This document shows positions 1 through 8,733 of a stretch of 64,000 nucleotides of DNA, one piece after another (position 1 is the stretch's first letter; each line of letters opens with the position of its first letter). The stretch covers positions 4,526,001 to 4,590,000 of the forward strand of contig NZ_CP009285.1 in assembly GCF_000758665.1 (NCBI RefSeq), given 5' to 3'. A program made the translations under genes and the position numbers. The DNA comes from Paenibacillus borealis. Its GTDB lineage: Bacteria > Bacillota > Bacilli > Paenibacillales > Paenibacillaceae. The notes beneath the pieces are model-generated. The model saw only the letters and a program-made list of their open reading frames with translations. It did not search any database and had not been told where the DNA came from.

Positions 1-340
1 CCTGTGTTTTGAGTTTCACTTTCTGCTGGTCCGTGTTCAGCGTATCCAGCTCAATCGTTACATTCGGATGCTCTTTCTGGTACTGCTCGGTCAGCTCGTT
101 GATCATTTTGTAAGCTGGCGTTGCAGGGTCAGGGTAGATGTTCTGGAAAGTAATCGTTACTTTCTTGTCGCTTGGTGCAGTTGTAGCTGCGGCGTTTCCG
201 CTGTCCGTTGTGTTCGGTGCCGCGTTGTTCTTAGCGCCGTCGTTTGCGTTGTTGTTCGAGTTGCCGCATGCTGCAAGGCTTAATGCCATAACTGCGGTAA
301 ATGCGATGGTAGCGGATTGCTTAATTTTTCTGTTGACCAT
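1..340 (-). CDS. Sugar ABC transporter substrate-binding lipoprotein (N-terminal part, cut by window edge)
   Basis: Only the first 113 codons are inside the window. The reading frame starts at ATG 338-340, preceded by an AGGGGG ribosome-binding site. The first 25 residues form a lipoprotein signal peptide: basic MVNRKIK, a hydrophobic stretch and the lipobox LAAC. A low-complexity Asn/Ala/Thr linker follows, then the mature domain beginning KKVTITFQNIYPDP. This is typical of family 1 extracellular solute-binding proteins that deliver sugars to an ABC importer. The substrate cannot be told from this fragment. A cre-like palindrome 44 bases upstream fits a carbohydrate gene under catabolite control. 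The permease genes would lie beyond the left edge. Confidence 0.8.
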   Translation of the reverse strand, partial: MVNRKIKQSATIAFTAVMALSLAACGNSNNNANDGAKNNAAPNTTDSGNAAATTAPSDKKVTITFQNIYPDPATPAYKMINELTEQYQKEHPNVTIELDTLNTDQQKVKLKTQ

Positions 341-383
341 TAATTGATGCCCCCTGTGTTCGTGATATGCTTATTATCATCCG

Positions 384-397
384 GTGAAGCGCTTCCA
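384..397. promoter_or_regulatory. cre-like operator (CcpA-type palindrome)
   Basis: The sequence GTGAAGCGCTTCCA has a perfect 10-base palindromic core (GAAGCGCTTC) and resembles the catabolite-responsive element. It lies 44 bases upstream of the start codon of the sugar-binding lipoprotein gene, where CcpA repression would make sense. The assignment rests on the motif and the neighbour only. Confidence 0.45.
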
Positions 398-488
398 ACA
401 AGGTGGGAACTACAGAATAAAGGTTTGTTTTTTCTAGGTATGCCCACTTTGGAGTTCTAATTGCCGTTTTCTCTATAAAAAACCGCCC

Positions 489-640
489 GAATCCGCTGTT
501 TCGCTGTCGCTTTGGCGCGGTGCTTACGTCTGATTTCGCTTATCCCCTCTCCCTTTGGGGGTTAGAGGGATTTATCCCCTTGATTTTTCCGTTCCGCCCA
601 CTTTGAGCGGATTCAGAGGGATAAATCCCTTTAATCGTAT
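489..640. repeat. Intergenic structured region with nested inverted repeats
   Basis: The 341-1035 interval has no convincing gene. Within it, GAATCCGCT (489-497) and AGCGGATTC (606-614) are perfect 9-base inverted copies about 110 bases apart. Inside and next to them are two short palindromes, AGGGATTTATCCC near 574 and AGGGATAAATCCC at 617-629. This looks like an intergenic repeat element rather than a coding region. No promoter or RNA family was recognised. The rest of 341-1035 holds the cre-like site and the helicase operon terminator. Confidence 0.4.
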
Positions 641-900
641 TGTCTGCGCTGAAATAAAACAGCCGGAGGATAAATCAGTCATTTTTACTCACATTAATGG
701 TGCATTAATGCGTTAGGCGCGTCCCTGTTCATCACCAACCCAATAAGTGGATTTTGTACACTTCTATTCATGATTTTAGTCGCGCAGAGAATTTTAGGTG
801 GATAAAGGACTCCTCTTGTTTCCTCCTCTTGTTGATTGATGATTTTCCTTGAAAAAACGAAACATGAATAACCTGATCTGTAAAGCAGAAACAAGACAGT

Positions 901-934
901 AAAAAGCCCTCTCTACAAATTATTGCAAAGAGAG
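901..934 (-). terminator. Probable terminator of the helicase operon
   Basis: On the minus strand, CTCTCT and AGAGAG arms (909-914 and 929-934) form a short hairpin followed by GGGC and five U residues. It lies about 100 bases beyond the helicase stop codon. The stem is short, so this is a weak call. Confidence 0.4.
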
Positions 935-1035
935 CCTGCTGGACTATATAGTGCGTAGTTAGCCGTTTGCAGTGTAAAGTTGGCGGTGTGTATCTGGCAG
1001 CATGGATACTTCCGGCTACTTAGTGTGATTTGCAT

Positions 1036-3240
1036 TTACGGTGCAGGCGGCTGCTTCCACTGTTTAATTACGCTTAGCAATCCCGGTACATCCAGCCCGT
1101 CGAGCGAGAAAGCTTTGCGCAGCAGATCATGCGGGATGAATTCATCGTATTTGCCGAGGTAAGGTGCTTCATCCGGGCCAAGCAGCGCAATTGCATCCGT
1201 TGCAGCGGCGGTTTCGGCAATGATCTCTTCCTCCAGCGTCTCTGCATCCGCCTTACCGGCGACCACCATATAGTAAGGCTCCATCGGGACGACGGACCGC
1301 AGACCGAGCGGACCCTTCAGGTTATTCTTCAGCAGGCGCTCCAGCGTACGGAACTGGCGGCTGCCCGCCCACGGAAGGATGAACATGGAGTCTCCTCCGG
1401 CAGGCAGAACAGAACGCGTCAGCAATCCGCTCTCCTTGGCCAGTCTCCGTGCGCGCTCCAGTCTGGCGGCCGCGCTAGGTGCAAGATACGGATACAAGGC
1501 TGTCGATCCCAGCACTTCGCGGATCTTCGTCATGATCCGGGTATGGACATCCCCTCCGGCTCCAAGCCATAAGGTGTCCACCTTGCCGCGGGAGCCTTTG
1601 ACATAGACCGCCTTGTGGCGGTTGTCGACCTCTTCCACCTTCCACAGCTTGCCGGCCAGAGTGAAGCAGTAACCCGGTGGCGGCACTGTGGTAATTGAAC
1701 CGATCTCCTCGGTGCCGTTATAGACCACATGCTCTTCATCGTCTTTGAATACGGCATAGAAGCGGAAGTTGTTGACGATCTTCTCCCCCGCCATGCCGAT
1801 CAGAAGGCTGCCCTCATCCATCTTCTCAATATGGCCCATACCCTGCATGTATTCCATGAAGGCGTCATAATCGGCGGGATCGATACTGCGGAAGGAAGGC
1901 AGGCTCAGCACAGCCTCTTTCAGATCCTCCGGCTCAGCCTCCCCCATGCTCTTCAGGATGCTCATCGTCTGATGATACAGCAGCCCGACCGGCAGCTGGC
2001 GCACAACCAGCGGTTCCACCCATTTCTCGCGCACGTACAGCTCAATCACGGCAATGGCCCGCAGCAGCGTCCACGGCATCCGCGCAGGCAGCTGCGCCTC
2101 CTCGTCCTCCTCCTCGGGCGTGACGAAGATCATCTCGGAGGCTGCGTCCCCGCGCCTGCCCGAGCGGCCCAACCGCTGCACGAAGCTCGCGCAGCTGTAA
2201 GGCGCGCCCAGCTGCAGCACCCGCTCCAGCTCGCCCAGGTCAATCCCCAGCTCCAGCGTCAGCGTCGCTGCAGCTACAGCCGGCCCCGCACCCTGGCGGA
2301 GCGCGGCCTCCGTCTCTTCGCGCAGCATCGCGGAGATGCTTCCATGATGCACATGGAAGACATCCCGCTCGCCGCGCTTAGCGGCAATGCGCCGCATCTC
2401 CAGAATCGCCTCCTCGGCGTCGGTGCGGCTGTTCGTGAAGATCAAGGCCTTCTTCACATGCGTATGGTCATAGATGAAGCCGTAATAAGCCTGGCGTGCC
2501 CGCTCCAGGTGTTCGGCTTCCTCCTCATTCCGCGCATCCGGGAAAGAAAAGTGCTCCACGCTCAGGCGCAGCTTGCGCCCGCCTTGCGGCGCGCTGACCT
2601 CCACGCTCGCGCGCGTGCCTGCCGCCAGCCACTCCGTGACGGAAGCATAGTCGCTCAGCGTCGCGGAGAGGCCGATCCGCCGCGGATGACAGCCGGCCAT
2701 CCGCGAGATCCGGGCCAGCTGGCTCAGCACCTGAATGCCGCGGTCCGCGCCCATGAAGGCATGCACTTCATCGATCACGATGAAGCGCAGATCATGGAAT
2801 AGCGCCGGGATGGCATTCGGGCGGTTCATCAGCAGGCCTTCCAGCGATTCCGGTGTAATCTGCAGCACCCCGGAAGGGTTCTGCATGAGCTTCGTCTTAT
2901 CTGCCTGCGGCACATCGCCATGCCAGTGCCAGACCGGAATATTGCCTTCGCGGAGCAGATCATTTAACCGTGTGAACTGATCGTTGATCAGCGCCTTCAG
3001 CGGAGCGATATACAGGATACCTACGGATGCTGAGGGACGCTCATACAGTTCGGTAAGCGCAGGGAAGAACGCTGCCTCTGTCTTGCCCGAAGCGGTCCCG
3101 GAAGCAATAAGCAGATGATGCGGCGTGTCAAACAGCACCCGGCAGGCATCCACCTGGGCCTCACGCAGCGTATCCCAGCGGTTCTTATAGATGAATTCTT
3201 TGATGAACGGAGCCAGCCGGTAGAACGGGTTATCGCTCAT
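1036..3240 (-). CDS. SF2 DEAD/DEAH-box helicase, Lhr/BrxHI-like (third gene of TerB-ATPase-helicase operon)
   Basis: This 734-residue protein is a superfamily 2 nucleic-acid helicase. Visible motifs in order are the Walker A loop GTASGKT (48-54), DEVH (157-160), SAT (192-194), and motif VI QRLGRSGRRGD (355-365). The first 400 residues hold both RecA-like domains. The remaining 330 residues match the long C-terminal extension usual for Lhr-like helicases. The start ATG overlaps the stop of the upstream ATPase gene as ATGA, so the two are translationally coupled. The partners (a TerB_N/TerB_C protein and a BrxD-like ATPase) suggest a DNA-processing or phage-defence role, as BrxD and BrxHI work together in some BREX systems. 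That role is inference; no methylase, PglZ or nuclease gene is adjacent. Confidence 0.85.
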   Translation of the reverse strand: MSDNPFYRLAPFIKEFIYKNRWDTLREAQVDACRVLFDTPHHLLIASGTASGKTEAAFFPALTELYERPSASVGILYIAPLKALINDQFTRLNDLLREGNIPVWHWHGDVPQADKTKLMQNPSGVLQITPESLEGLLMNRPNAIPALFHDLRFIVIDEVHAFMGADRGIQVLSQLARISRMAGCHPRRIGLSATLSDYASVTEWLAAGTRASVEVSAPQGGRKLRLSVEHFSFPDARNEEEAEHLERARQAYYGFIYDHTHVKKALIFTNSRTDAEEAILEMRRIAAKRGERDVFHVHHGSISAMLREETEAALRQGAGPAVAAATLTLELGIDLGELERVLQLGAPYSCASFVQRLGRSGRRGDAASEMIFVTPEEEDEEAQLPARMPWTLLRAIAVIELYVREKWVEPLVVRQLPVGLLYHQTMSILKSMGEAEPEDLKEAVLSLPSFRSIDPADYDAFMEYMQGMGHIEKMDEGSLLIGMAGEKIVNNFRFYAVFKDDEEHVVYNGTEEIGSITTVPPPGYCFTLAGKLWKVEEVDNRHKAVYVKGSRGKVDTLWLGAGGDVHTRIMTKIREVLGSTALYPYLAPSAAARLERARRLAKESGLLTRSVLPAGGDSMFILPWAGSRQFRTLERLLKNNLKGPLGLRSVVPMEPYYMVVAGKADAETLEEEIIAETAAATDAIALLGPDEAPYLGKYDEFIPHDLLRKAFSLDGLDVPGLLSVIKQWKQPPAP

Positions 3241-4556
3241 AGGTCAAACTCCGCCAGGAAGCCGTCCAGTTCATTCTGCCCGGCCTCGGCAGGCCGCGGA
3301 GTCCGCTCCCCAACCAGCTTCTCGAACGACATATCCGGATGCTGGTTCAGCGTATGCAGCAGATCCATGAAATCGCGTACGACCTCACGCGCGGTAAGCA
3401 GCTCATCTGCACCCAGCCGGTTCACAGCCTCTTCCATGAAATGCACCAGCTGCTCCTGCGTCAGTCTGGCTTCATACCCGTAGTGCAGCGCGTGAATATC
3501 CCGCAGCTTCTGCAGCAGGATCAGAATTTCTTCGTGGGAGAGCATATCCAGCGCAATGATCGGTCCGGTGAAGTTGTTCAGGCCGGCACCGGCATACCGC
3601 CCGGCGACCAGCCTGGAACGCAGCGCCTCATAACTGAACAAACCGCGGCGGTGGTCTTCAACAAATTGCGGTGTGCCGCCGACGAAGATACCCAGCCGTT
3701 CTGCCTTGCCCTGCATCGTGTCGTTGAACATGGTCAGCAGCTTCTCGTAATTGCTCTGGCGGGAGATACTGTTCGTTATCTTGTAGAGATTGACTCCCTC
3801 GTCGATGAACAGCAGCAACCCCTTATAACCGATGGCTCCGGTGAATTCCGCCCACAGCTTCATATAGTCATACCAGTTGTCGTCGTCGATAATGACGCCG
3901 ACACCCAGCGCCTTGCGCGCTTCCGTACGAGTCGAGAACTCGCCTCGCAGCCAGCGCAGCGAATCCTGCTTCAGTGCGTCATCGGCCAGCTTATGCCCGT
4001 TCCAGTAAGAGGCCAGCACCTTCGCGAAGTCGAAGCCATGCACCAGCCCGCGCATCTCCGAGGCTACCGCATAGATCCGCTGTTCCACTTCTTCGCCAAG
4101 CTCCGGCGAATCAGGCCCGCAGCCCTTCTCCTGCATCACTGCCTGCTGAAGCGTCATAATCCACTTCTGCAGTATAATCTCAAGCGCGCCTCCATCGGGG
4201 CGCGTACGGGTCGACAGGTGGCTCATCAGCTCACGATAGGTGGCCAGCCCCTGCCCCTTCGTACCGACGAGCCGCCGCTCCGGCGACAGGTCGGCATCCG
4301 CGACCACAAAGTCGCGGTCCATTGCATAATTACGGATGATCTGCAGCAGGAAGCTTTTGCCGCTGCCGAATTTACCCGTAATTAACTTAAAGGCGGCTCC
4401 GCCCTCGGCGATATTATCCATATCGCGGAGAATGGCTTCTACCTCCGGCCGGCGGCCGACGGCAATATGTTCAAGACCGATACGCGGCACGACTCCCGCT
4501 GTCAGCGAGTTGACTAGAGCGGTGGTCATCCGCTTCGGTATTTTAAGTGGGTTCAT
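3237..4556 (-). CDS. BrxD-like P-loop ATPase (BREX ATP-binding domain family)
   Basis: This protein of 439 residues has the Walker A loop GKFGSGKS (61-68) and a Walker B strand LLLFIDE (247-253), followed by a GGTP sensor-like segment. The overall layout matches the ATP-binding family that includes BrxC/BrxD (DUF2791). I chose ATG 4554-4556 because AGAGGTG lies nine bases upstream; a GTG at 4568 overlapping the previous stop is also possible. It sits eight bases after the TerB gene and overlaps the helicase by four bases. The family is known to couple ATP hydrolysis to DNA-associated complexes. The exact job here is unknown and is inferred from its neighbours. Confidence 0.82.
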   Translation of the reverse strand: MNPLKIPKRMTTALVNSLTAGVVPRIGLEHIAVGRRPEVEAILRDMDNIAEGGAAFKLITGKFGSGKSFLLQIIRNYAMDRDFVVADADLSPERRLVGTKGQGLATYRELMSHLSTRTRPDGGALEIILQKWIMTLQQAVMQEKGCGPDSPELGEEVEQRIYAVASEMRGLVHGFDFAKVLASYWNGHKLADDALKQDSLRWLRGEFSTRTEARKALGVGVIIDDDNWYDYMKLWAEFTGAIGYKGLLLFIDEGVNLYKITNSISRQSNYEKLLTMFNDTMQGKAERLGIFVGGTPQFVEDHRRGLFSYEALRSRLVAGRYAGAGLNNFTGPIIALDMLSHEEILILLQKLRDIHALHYGYEARLTQEQLVHFMEEAVNRLGADELLTAREVVRDFMDLLHTLNQHPDMSFEKLVGERTPRPAEAGQNELDGFLAEFDL

Positions 4557-4564
4557 TCCTAATT

Positions 4565-6196
4565 TCACCTCTTTAAATAATGCAGCATGGAGATACTTTC
4601 TTCGGTCAGCTCTTCGCCATCGATGATGAGGTCCCCCAAACTGTCCATGGCAAGTTCATTAATCTCATCAAACAGCAGCTCTGCCATTGTTCCTCCGCCC
4701 GCTGCAAGCCGGTGCACCTTCGCCAGGCCGTCATCATCGGCCAGCGCAAGGACTACATCCCGCTGCAACGGACTCAGCTCAGAAGCGAAGAGCGTCCAGC
4801 TGTTCGCTTCGCTATCTATGATTGGCAGCAGGGAATTGGCTTGTCCCTGCACAGCAGGCTCTTCAACGATAGCCTTCTGCTTCTCTTGATCATTCTCCCC
4901 AGCCGCAGGCTCCTCAGTCCGGGCGTACACGTCAGCCACGGCACTTCCCGGCTCAGCTTCATCCGCGTCCTGATTCGCCGAATCCGTTTCATCCTCGTTC
5001 TCTGCTGCCTCTTCTACCGTAAGCAGCGACCGCACGACCTCAGAGTCATTCTCCAGCTGCTCCAGCTTCCGCTGGTCAATCACAACTGCCGGACCTTTCT
5101 CCTCCTGCTCCGCCTTGCGGAATTCACGCTGCAGGAACCGGGTCACCAGATCCTCCATGTCCGCGTCAACTTTGACATCCTTGAGCCGTCCGCGATAACC
5201 CATAAGCGCCCGCAGCTTGTTCTCGGTCAGCCGGAATAAGCGTGTAATCAGGCTGCGCAGCGGAGGCGATTTACTGATTCGTACGACGGGTACAAGAACA
5301 GAGTAGCCATAGAGGGAGATATCATATACTGCGCTGCGGAACAAATACCGCTCACGGACAACCGGCGGACCGGGCGGGAACATCGTGATCAGATTCGAGC
5401 CGTGCCTCCGCGCGACATACGCATCAATTAATGCCACAACTTGGGGAATATACTTGTCCGCAGCTGCTTTTCCTTCACCGGCATAGAACTTCGATTTGCT
5501 GATATCATAATCCGACATCACACTCAGCACCTCAATGCTTAGCTGCTCCGGAGCAGCAGTCAGGCAGCGGACAAGCTCAATTTCAGCCAAATCCCCGGCA
5601 AGACCGCGTGTACGGGCGACAATCTCCGAGAGGGGGATATCCAACTTATGCACGAAAGAGAAATCCGCAATCCATCCGCCAAGATATTGATCCAGACGTT
5701 TGTACTTGTCACGGTAGGCTTCCCATAGCAAGCCGAGCTGGCGGCAGCCATCCTGAGGCTCGTCCCAGCCCACACCGTTAATCAGCTCATAAATATGCAG
5801 AAAGATATACGAGAGATCGGTCTTCGGGTATCTCCCTTGCCGGACTTCATCCCGCCAGAAGAAATACCATCTGCTCTGCGCACCTGTCATATGGCCATAA
5901 GTCGGCCAATAGCTCTTAAAGGGGACAAATAAAGCCGCAGGCTCCTTATGATCCGCAAGCTCCCGGGCCCGCTGGACAAATTGGCTCTCCGTAGTGGTTA
6001 CCGGCTCCTGGGTCTCTTCCATATCCCATAACTGGAGCTGTACTGTGTTATATTGAGACGGCTTCTTGTTGCCCGGACCTGCCGGAGGCTTCGGTATAAC
6101 CGCTTCTGCGGAACTGCGCGGCGGAATCGCCATATTCTGCTCCGTGCTCTCCCAGACCAGCTCCGTGAAATGCAGGCCCTGCCTGTCTTTAGCCAT
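4565..6196 (-). CDS. TerB_N / TerB_C domain protein
   Basis: This protein of about 543 residues opens the operon. After a Pro-rich N-terminal stretch it shows a TerB_N-like segment with WYFFWRDEVRQGRYPKTDLS and YIFLHIYELINGVG. A charged Glu/Asp-rich linker follows (around 390-450). The last 75 residues (LSPLQRDVVLAL to the end) resemble TerB_C. These domains are known from tellurium-resistance-linked stress systems and are often encoded with ATPases and helicases, suggesting a scaffold for a DNA-acting complex. The start ATG 6194-6196 has GGAG eleven bases upstream; ATG 6211 lacks a ribosome-binding site. No metal-resistance genes are nearby, so a tellurite role is not supported here. Confidence 0.78.
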   Translation of the reverse strand: MAKDRQGLHFTELVWESTEQNMAIPPRSSAEAVIPKPPAGPGNKKPSQYNTVQLQLWDMEETQEPVTTTESQFVQRARELADHKEPAALFVPFKSYWPTYGHMTGAQSRWYFFWRDEVRQGRYPKTDLSYIFLHIYELINGVGWDEPQDGCRQLGLLWEAYRDKYKRLDQYLGGWIADFSFVHKLDIPLSEIVARTRGLAGDLAEIELVRCLTAAPEQLSIEVLSVMSDYDISKSKFYAGEGKAAADKYIPQVVALIDAYVARRHGSNLITMFPPGPPVVRERYLFRSAVYDISLYGYSVLVPVVRISKSPPLRSLITRLFRLTENKLRALMGYRGRLKDVKVDADMEDLVTRFLQREFRKAEQEEKGPAVVIDQRKLEQLENDSEVVRSLLTVEEAAENEDETDSANQDADEAEPGSAVADVYARTEEPAAGENDQEKQKAIVEEPAVQGQANSLLPIIDSEANSWTLFASELSPLQRDVVLALADDDGLAKVHRLAAGGGTMAELLFDEINELAMDSLGDLIIDGEELTEESISMLHYLKR

Positions 6197-6235
6197 ACTT
6201 ACCCGCTCCATTAGTGTGCCATTATAATTTCTAAC

Positions 6236-6241
6236 ATTATA
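6236..6241 (-). promoter_or_regulatory. Extended -10 promoter of the TerB-ATPase-helicase operon
   Basis: On the minus strand TGT directly precedes TATAAT, giving an extended -10 element about 40 bases upstream of the TerB start. A TTGCGT lies about 20 bases farther upstream as a poor -35. The operon is insulated from upstream transcription by two terminators. Confidence 0.5.
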
Positions 6242-6315
6242 ACATATGCCCTGTGCCGGCGACGCAACCGTCTCCAGCCCTGTACAAACGCATACTTTCT
6301 TATATTCTAAAAAAA

Positions 6316-6343
6316 GACCTTGAGAGACTGGCTCCTCAAGATC
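6316..6343 (-). terminator. Rho-independent terminator
   Basis: On the minus strand a 9-base-pair stem (GATCTTGAG with CTCAAGGTC) with a 10-base loop is followed by seven U residues. It is the second terminator after the MFS gene and separates it from the TerB operon. Confidence 0.7.
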
Positions 6344-6490
6344 CTAGATTAGAGTGTCTGTCACCGCATATTGCCGGATAATGAGAACGTTCGTTTGTGT
6401 CTTCATTAAGAATATACTATATTCACCCTATGGGCTGCAATAGCGGAGGCAGGATCGTGCAAGGTTCCCTGAATTTCAGCAGCATGCTAA

Positions 6491-6518
6491 AGGCCAGCCG
6501 GAAGGATCCGGCTGGCCT
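6491..6518 (-). terminator. Terminator of the MFS transporter gene
   Basis: AGGCCAGCCGG and CCGGCTGGCCT form an 11-base-pair stem, followed on the minus strand by three U residues. It lies about 40 bases after the transporter stop codon. Confidence 0.65.
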
Positions 6519-6554
6519 GATTGGAGTGTAGCTCCAGATGTATTCGGCTTCTGC

Positions 6555-7772
6555 TTACAGCAGTTCTGTACCCTTCGTTTCCTTCCCCAGCAACAGCACG
6601 GCAAGTGCACCGATTACAATCGTCACGAAGAACAGCATGAATATGGTACTGATCCCTACTGAGTTGCCGACCATTACACCAACCAGCGTAGGTGCAATAA
6701 TGCCTCCGATTCGTCCAAAAGAGGTCGCAAGGCCGGCACCTGTCGAACGGATGGCAGTCGGATACAGCTCCGGTGTATAAGCATACATCCCGCCCCATGC
6801 CCCCAGGTTGAAGAAGGACAGGCAGATCCCGGCTGCCATCAGCATGCCTTCGGTTGTGGAATTCCCGAACCAGGCCGCGCTGACCGCGGTCAGCAGCAGA
6901 TAGATCACAAGCACGAACTTCCGGCCGAATTTCTCGATGAAATAAGCGGCGGTGAAATATCCGGGAAGCTGGGCAAGCGTCATGATCAGCACATACTCGA
7001 AGCTTTTGACCAGACTGAAGCCCTTAAGCACCATAACCGTCGGCAGCCACAGGAACATTCCATAATAAGAGAACACCACGGTGAACCACAGAATCCACAG
7101 CATAATCGTTGAACGGCGGTATTCCGCAGACCAGACTGCCGCAATACGGTTCCGCAGGGATACCGCCGGAGCCTTCTTGATCTCGGCGAATTTCGGCGAG
7201 TCGTCGATCGCCTTACGCAGGTAGAGTGCATACAGCGCCGGCACCGCACCAATCGCGAAGGCAATCCGCCAACCGTAATCCGGAATAACGAAATAAGCGA
7301 TCAGCGCTGACAGAATCCAGCCTACCGCCCAGAAGCTCTCCAGCAGCACGACGGCCCGTCCTCTATCTTTTGCCGGCATACTCTCGGACACCAGTGTGGA
7401 GGCAACCGGCAATTCACCGCCCAGCCCGAAGCCGGCAATGAAGCGCAGCACGCACAGCATTACGTAACCTGCGGCGAACGCCGACAGGCCGCTTGCTATG
7501 GAGAAGATCAGCAATGTCCACAGGAGCACGGATTTGCGGCCGAACCGGTCCGCGAGAATCCCGGCTGCAGCGGCTCCTACCGCCATCCCCACCGAGTTAA
7601 TACTGGTTAAATATCCGATCTTCTCCGGCCCCAGCGCCCACTCCTTGGCAAGCGCAGCCACCACAAAAGATATCATCCCCACATCCATCGCGTCGAACAT
7701 CCAGCTGAGTCCTGCACTGAAGAGCAGTTTTCTTTGCTTCGGATTCTGCAGCAGTGACATTTGATTCATCAT
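6555..7772 (-). CDS. niaP: MFS transporter, NiaP-like (putative niacin uptake)
   Basis: This 405-residue protein is a 12-helix major facilitator. It carries the MFS loop motif GILADRFGRKS between helices 2 and 3, and GLGGELPVASTLVSE and VLLESFWAVGW segments that closely resemble Bacillus subtilis NiaP (YceI), a nicotinate transporter. I chose ATG 7770-7772, nine bases after AGAGGG; a GTG at 7779-7781 is the longer alternative. The gene is alone, ends in its own terminator, and has an 18-base inverted repeat upstream that could be a regulator site. Substrate is by similarity only; related sugar-acid carriers share the fold. Confidence 0.75.
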   Translation of the reverse strand: MMNQMSLLQNPKQRKLLFSAGLSWMFDAMDVGMISFVVAALAKEWALGPEKIGYLTSINSVGMAVGAAAAGILADRFGRKSVLLWTLLIFSIASGLSAFAAGYVMLCVLRFIAGFGLGGELPVASTLVSESMPAKDRGRAVVLLESFWAVGWILSALIAYFVIPDYGWRIAFAIGAVPALYALYLRKAIDDSPKFAEIKKAPAVSLRNRIAAVWSAEYRRSTIMLWILWFTVVFSYYGMFLWLPTVMVLKGFSLVKSFEYVLIMTLAQLPGYFTAAYFIEKFGRKFVLVIYLLLTAVSAAWFGNSTTEGMLMAAGICLSFFNLGAWGGMYAYTPELYPTAIRSTGAGLATSFGRIGGIIAPTLVGVMVGNSVGISTIFMLFFVTIVIGALAVLLLGKETKGTELL

Positions 7773-7809
7773 AACAAGCACCCTCTTCCCTGATTCCGCT
7801 AAGTCTCGG

Positions 7810-7827
7810 AGTAAGACTAGTTTTACT
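7810..7827. promoter_or_regulatory. Inverted repeat upstream of the NiaP-like gene
   Basis: AGTAAGACTAGTTTTACT has complementary ends AGTAA and TTACT around an ACTAGT centre. It sits 38 bases upstream of the transporter start, in an operator position. It does not match a motif I can assign to NiaR. Confidence 0.35.
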
Positions 7828-7850
7828 TACACATTCTAGAATCGGACGGT

Positions 7851-8618
7851 TCAAAAATCAAGGAATAACACCGCATTGAAATATTGCCGGGCCATCGCCT
7901 GAAAATAACAGGTCTGAACCGATATGGCGGCGATCAGGAGCATATTCTGTACGGCATCCCGCTGTGACCGGGTCAGATGGCTGAGCCGCTTCATCATTCC
8001 GTCCATCGCCGATTTGAGCGCACTGTCTGATTTCGACAAATACTCTTTCGGGCTGCCAGGCTGAGCCTGTCCCTGCACCGGCATCGGGGAACGGGTCTTG
8101 ATCTCCTCGAACAGCTCAGCATACCCGTGATACAGCTGTGCCGGTTCGACCAGATCATCATCATCACGTTCAGGCGCGAGGAACAGCATACGGAAGAGCT
8201 GGCGGATGCTCTCGAAATCGAGTGCAGCCTTGAGATCATCAATTATAAATAGAAGCGCCGCCTGATTAATCGAATACTTCTTTCCTTGGCGCGGCGACCC
8301 TAGATATTCCTTGAAGTCACGTTTCACCCAGTTTTGCATAGCCGTCACTGATAATGTGGAATACTCAATCAGACTGCCGAGCGAGGCGATTTCACCAAGG
8401 GATAGCCCTTTGATGCCGCTGCCTTTAATCAGTTTCTGCAGGATCGGGGGAATGTCCGTCGAGAGAAAAGCGGGCAGCGATGTCCCCTCCCGCACTTCTT
8501 CACGGTGGAACTTGGTCCAGGCTTCCTGCAGAATATGGAGCGGCTTCCGCTCCGAATTTTCGCTTAGAGACAGTAATAGTCCGGACATCTCTATCCGGCT
8601 AAGTGTAAATGCTTCCAT
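7851..8618 (-). CDS. DUF1836 domain protein (MerR-like helix-turn-helix)
   Basis: The protein has 255 residues from ATG 8616-8618, chosen because GGAGGG lies eight bases upstream; the longer frame to 8675 has no ribosome-binding site. The central part (around 85-160) resembles the DUF1836 family, with a MerR-like DNA-binding segment including YSTLSVTAMQNWVKRDFKEY. Members are thought to be transcription factors, but targets are unknown. The gene is divergent from the CNNM/CBS transporter at 8734, and the shared region holds palindromes that could be its binding sites. Confidence 0.7.
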   Translation of the reverse strand: MEAFTLSRIEMSGLLLSLSENSERKPLHILQEAWTKFHREEVREGTSLPAFLSTDIPPILQKLIKGSGIKGLSLGEIASLGSLIEYSTLSVTAMQNWVKRDFKEYLGSPRQGKKYSINQAALLFIIDDLKAALDFESIRQLFRMLFLAPERDDDDLVEPAQLYHGYAELFEEIKTRSPMPVQGQAQPGSPKEYLSKSDSALKSAMDGMMKRLSHLTRSQRDAVQNMLLIAAISVQTCYFQAMARQYFNAVLFLDF

Positions 8619-8670
8619 AGATGGCAACCCTCCACCATTTGATATTTCATTGAAAAGTTCGTACAATAGG

Positions 8671-8694
8671 TTCATATGAACTCATAATATGAGT
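8671..8694. promoter_or_regulatory. Tandem palindromes in divergent promoter region
   Basis: TTCATATGAA (8671-8680) is a perfect 10-base palindrome. Overlapping its end, ACTCAT-AAT-ATGAGT (8680-8694) has perfect 6-base arms. They lie between the divergent DUF1836 and CNNM genes, just upstream of a TATAAC element, and may be operator sites. Confidence 0.45.
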
Positions 8695-8733
8695 ATAACC
8701 TATTTTAGGGACGAAAGGGATGGTAAAGATTAT

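Noticed and set aside
694-894. 66-residue frame on the minus strand in the 341-1035 gap
   Set aside because: No ribosome-binding site, odd composition and overlap with the structured intergenic region; not reported as a gene.
1729-2802. 357-residue frame on the plus strand
   Set aside because: It is the reverse frame of the helicase, rich in Arg, His and Gln, with no family features.
1036-6196. Complete BREX or tellurium-resistance cluster
   Set aside because: Only the TerB, BrxD-like and helicase genes are present. No PglZ, PglX, BrxC, BrxL, TerD or TerC-like gene is adjacent, so neither name is used.
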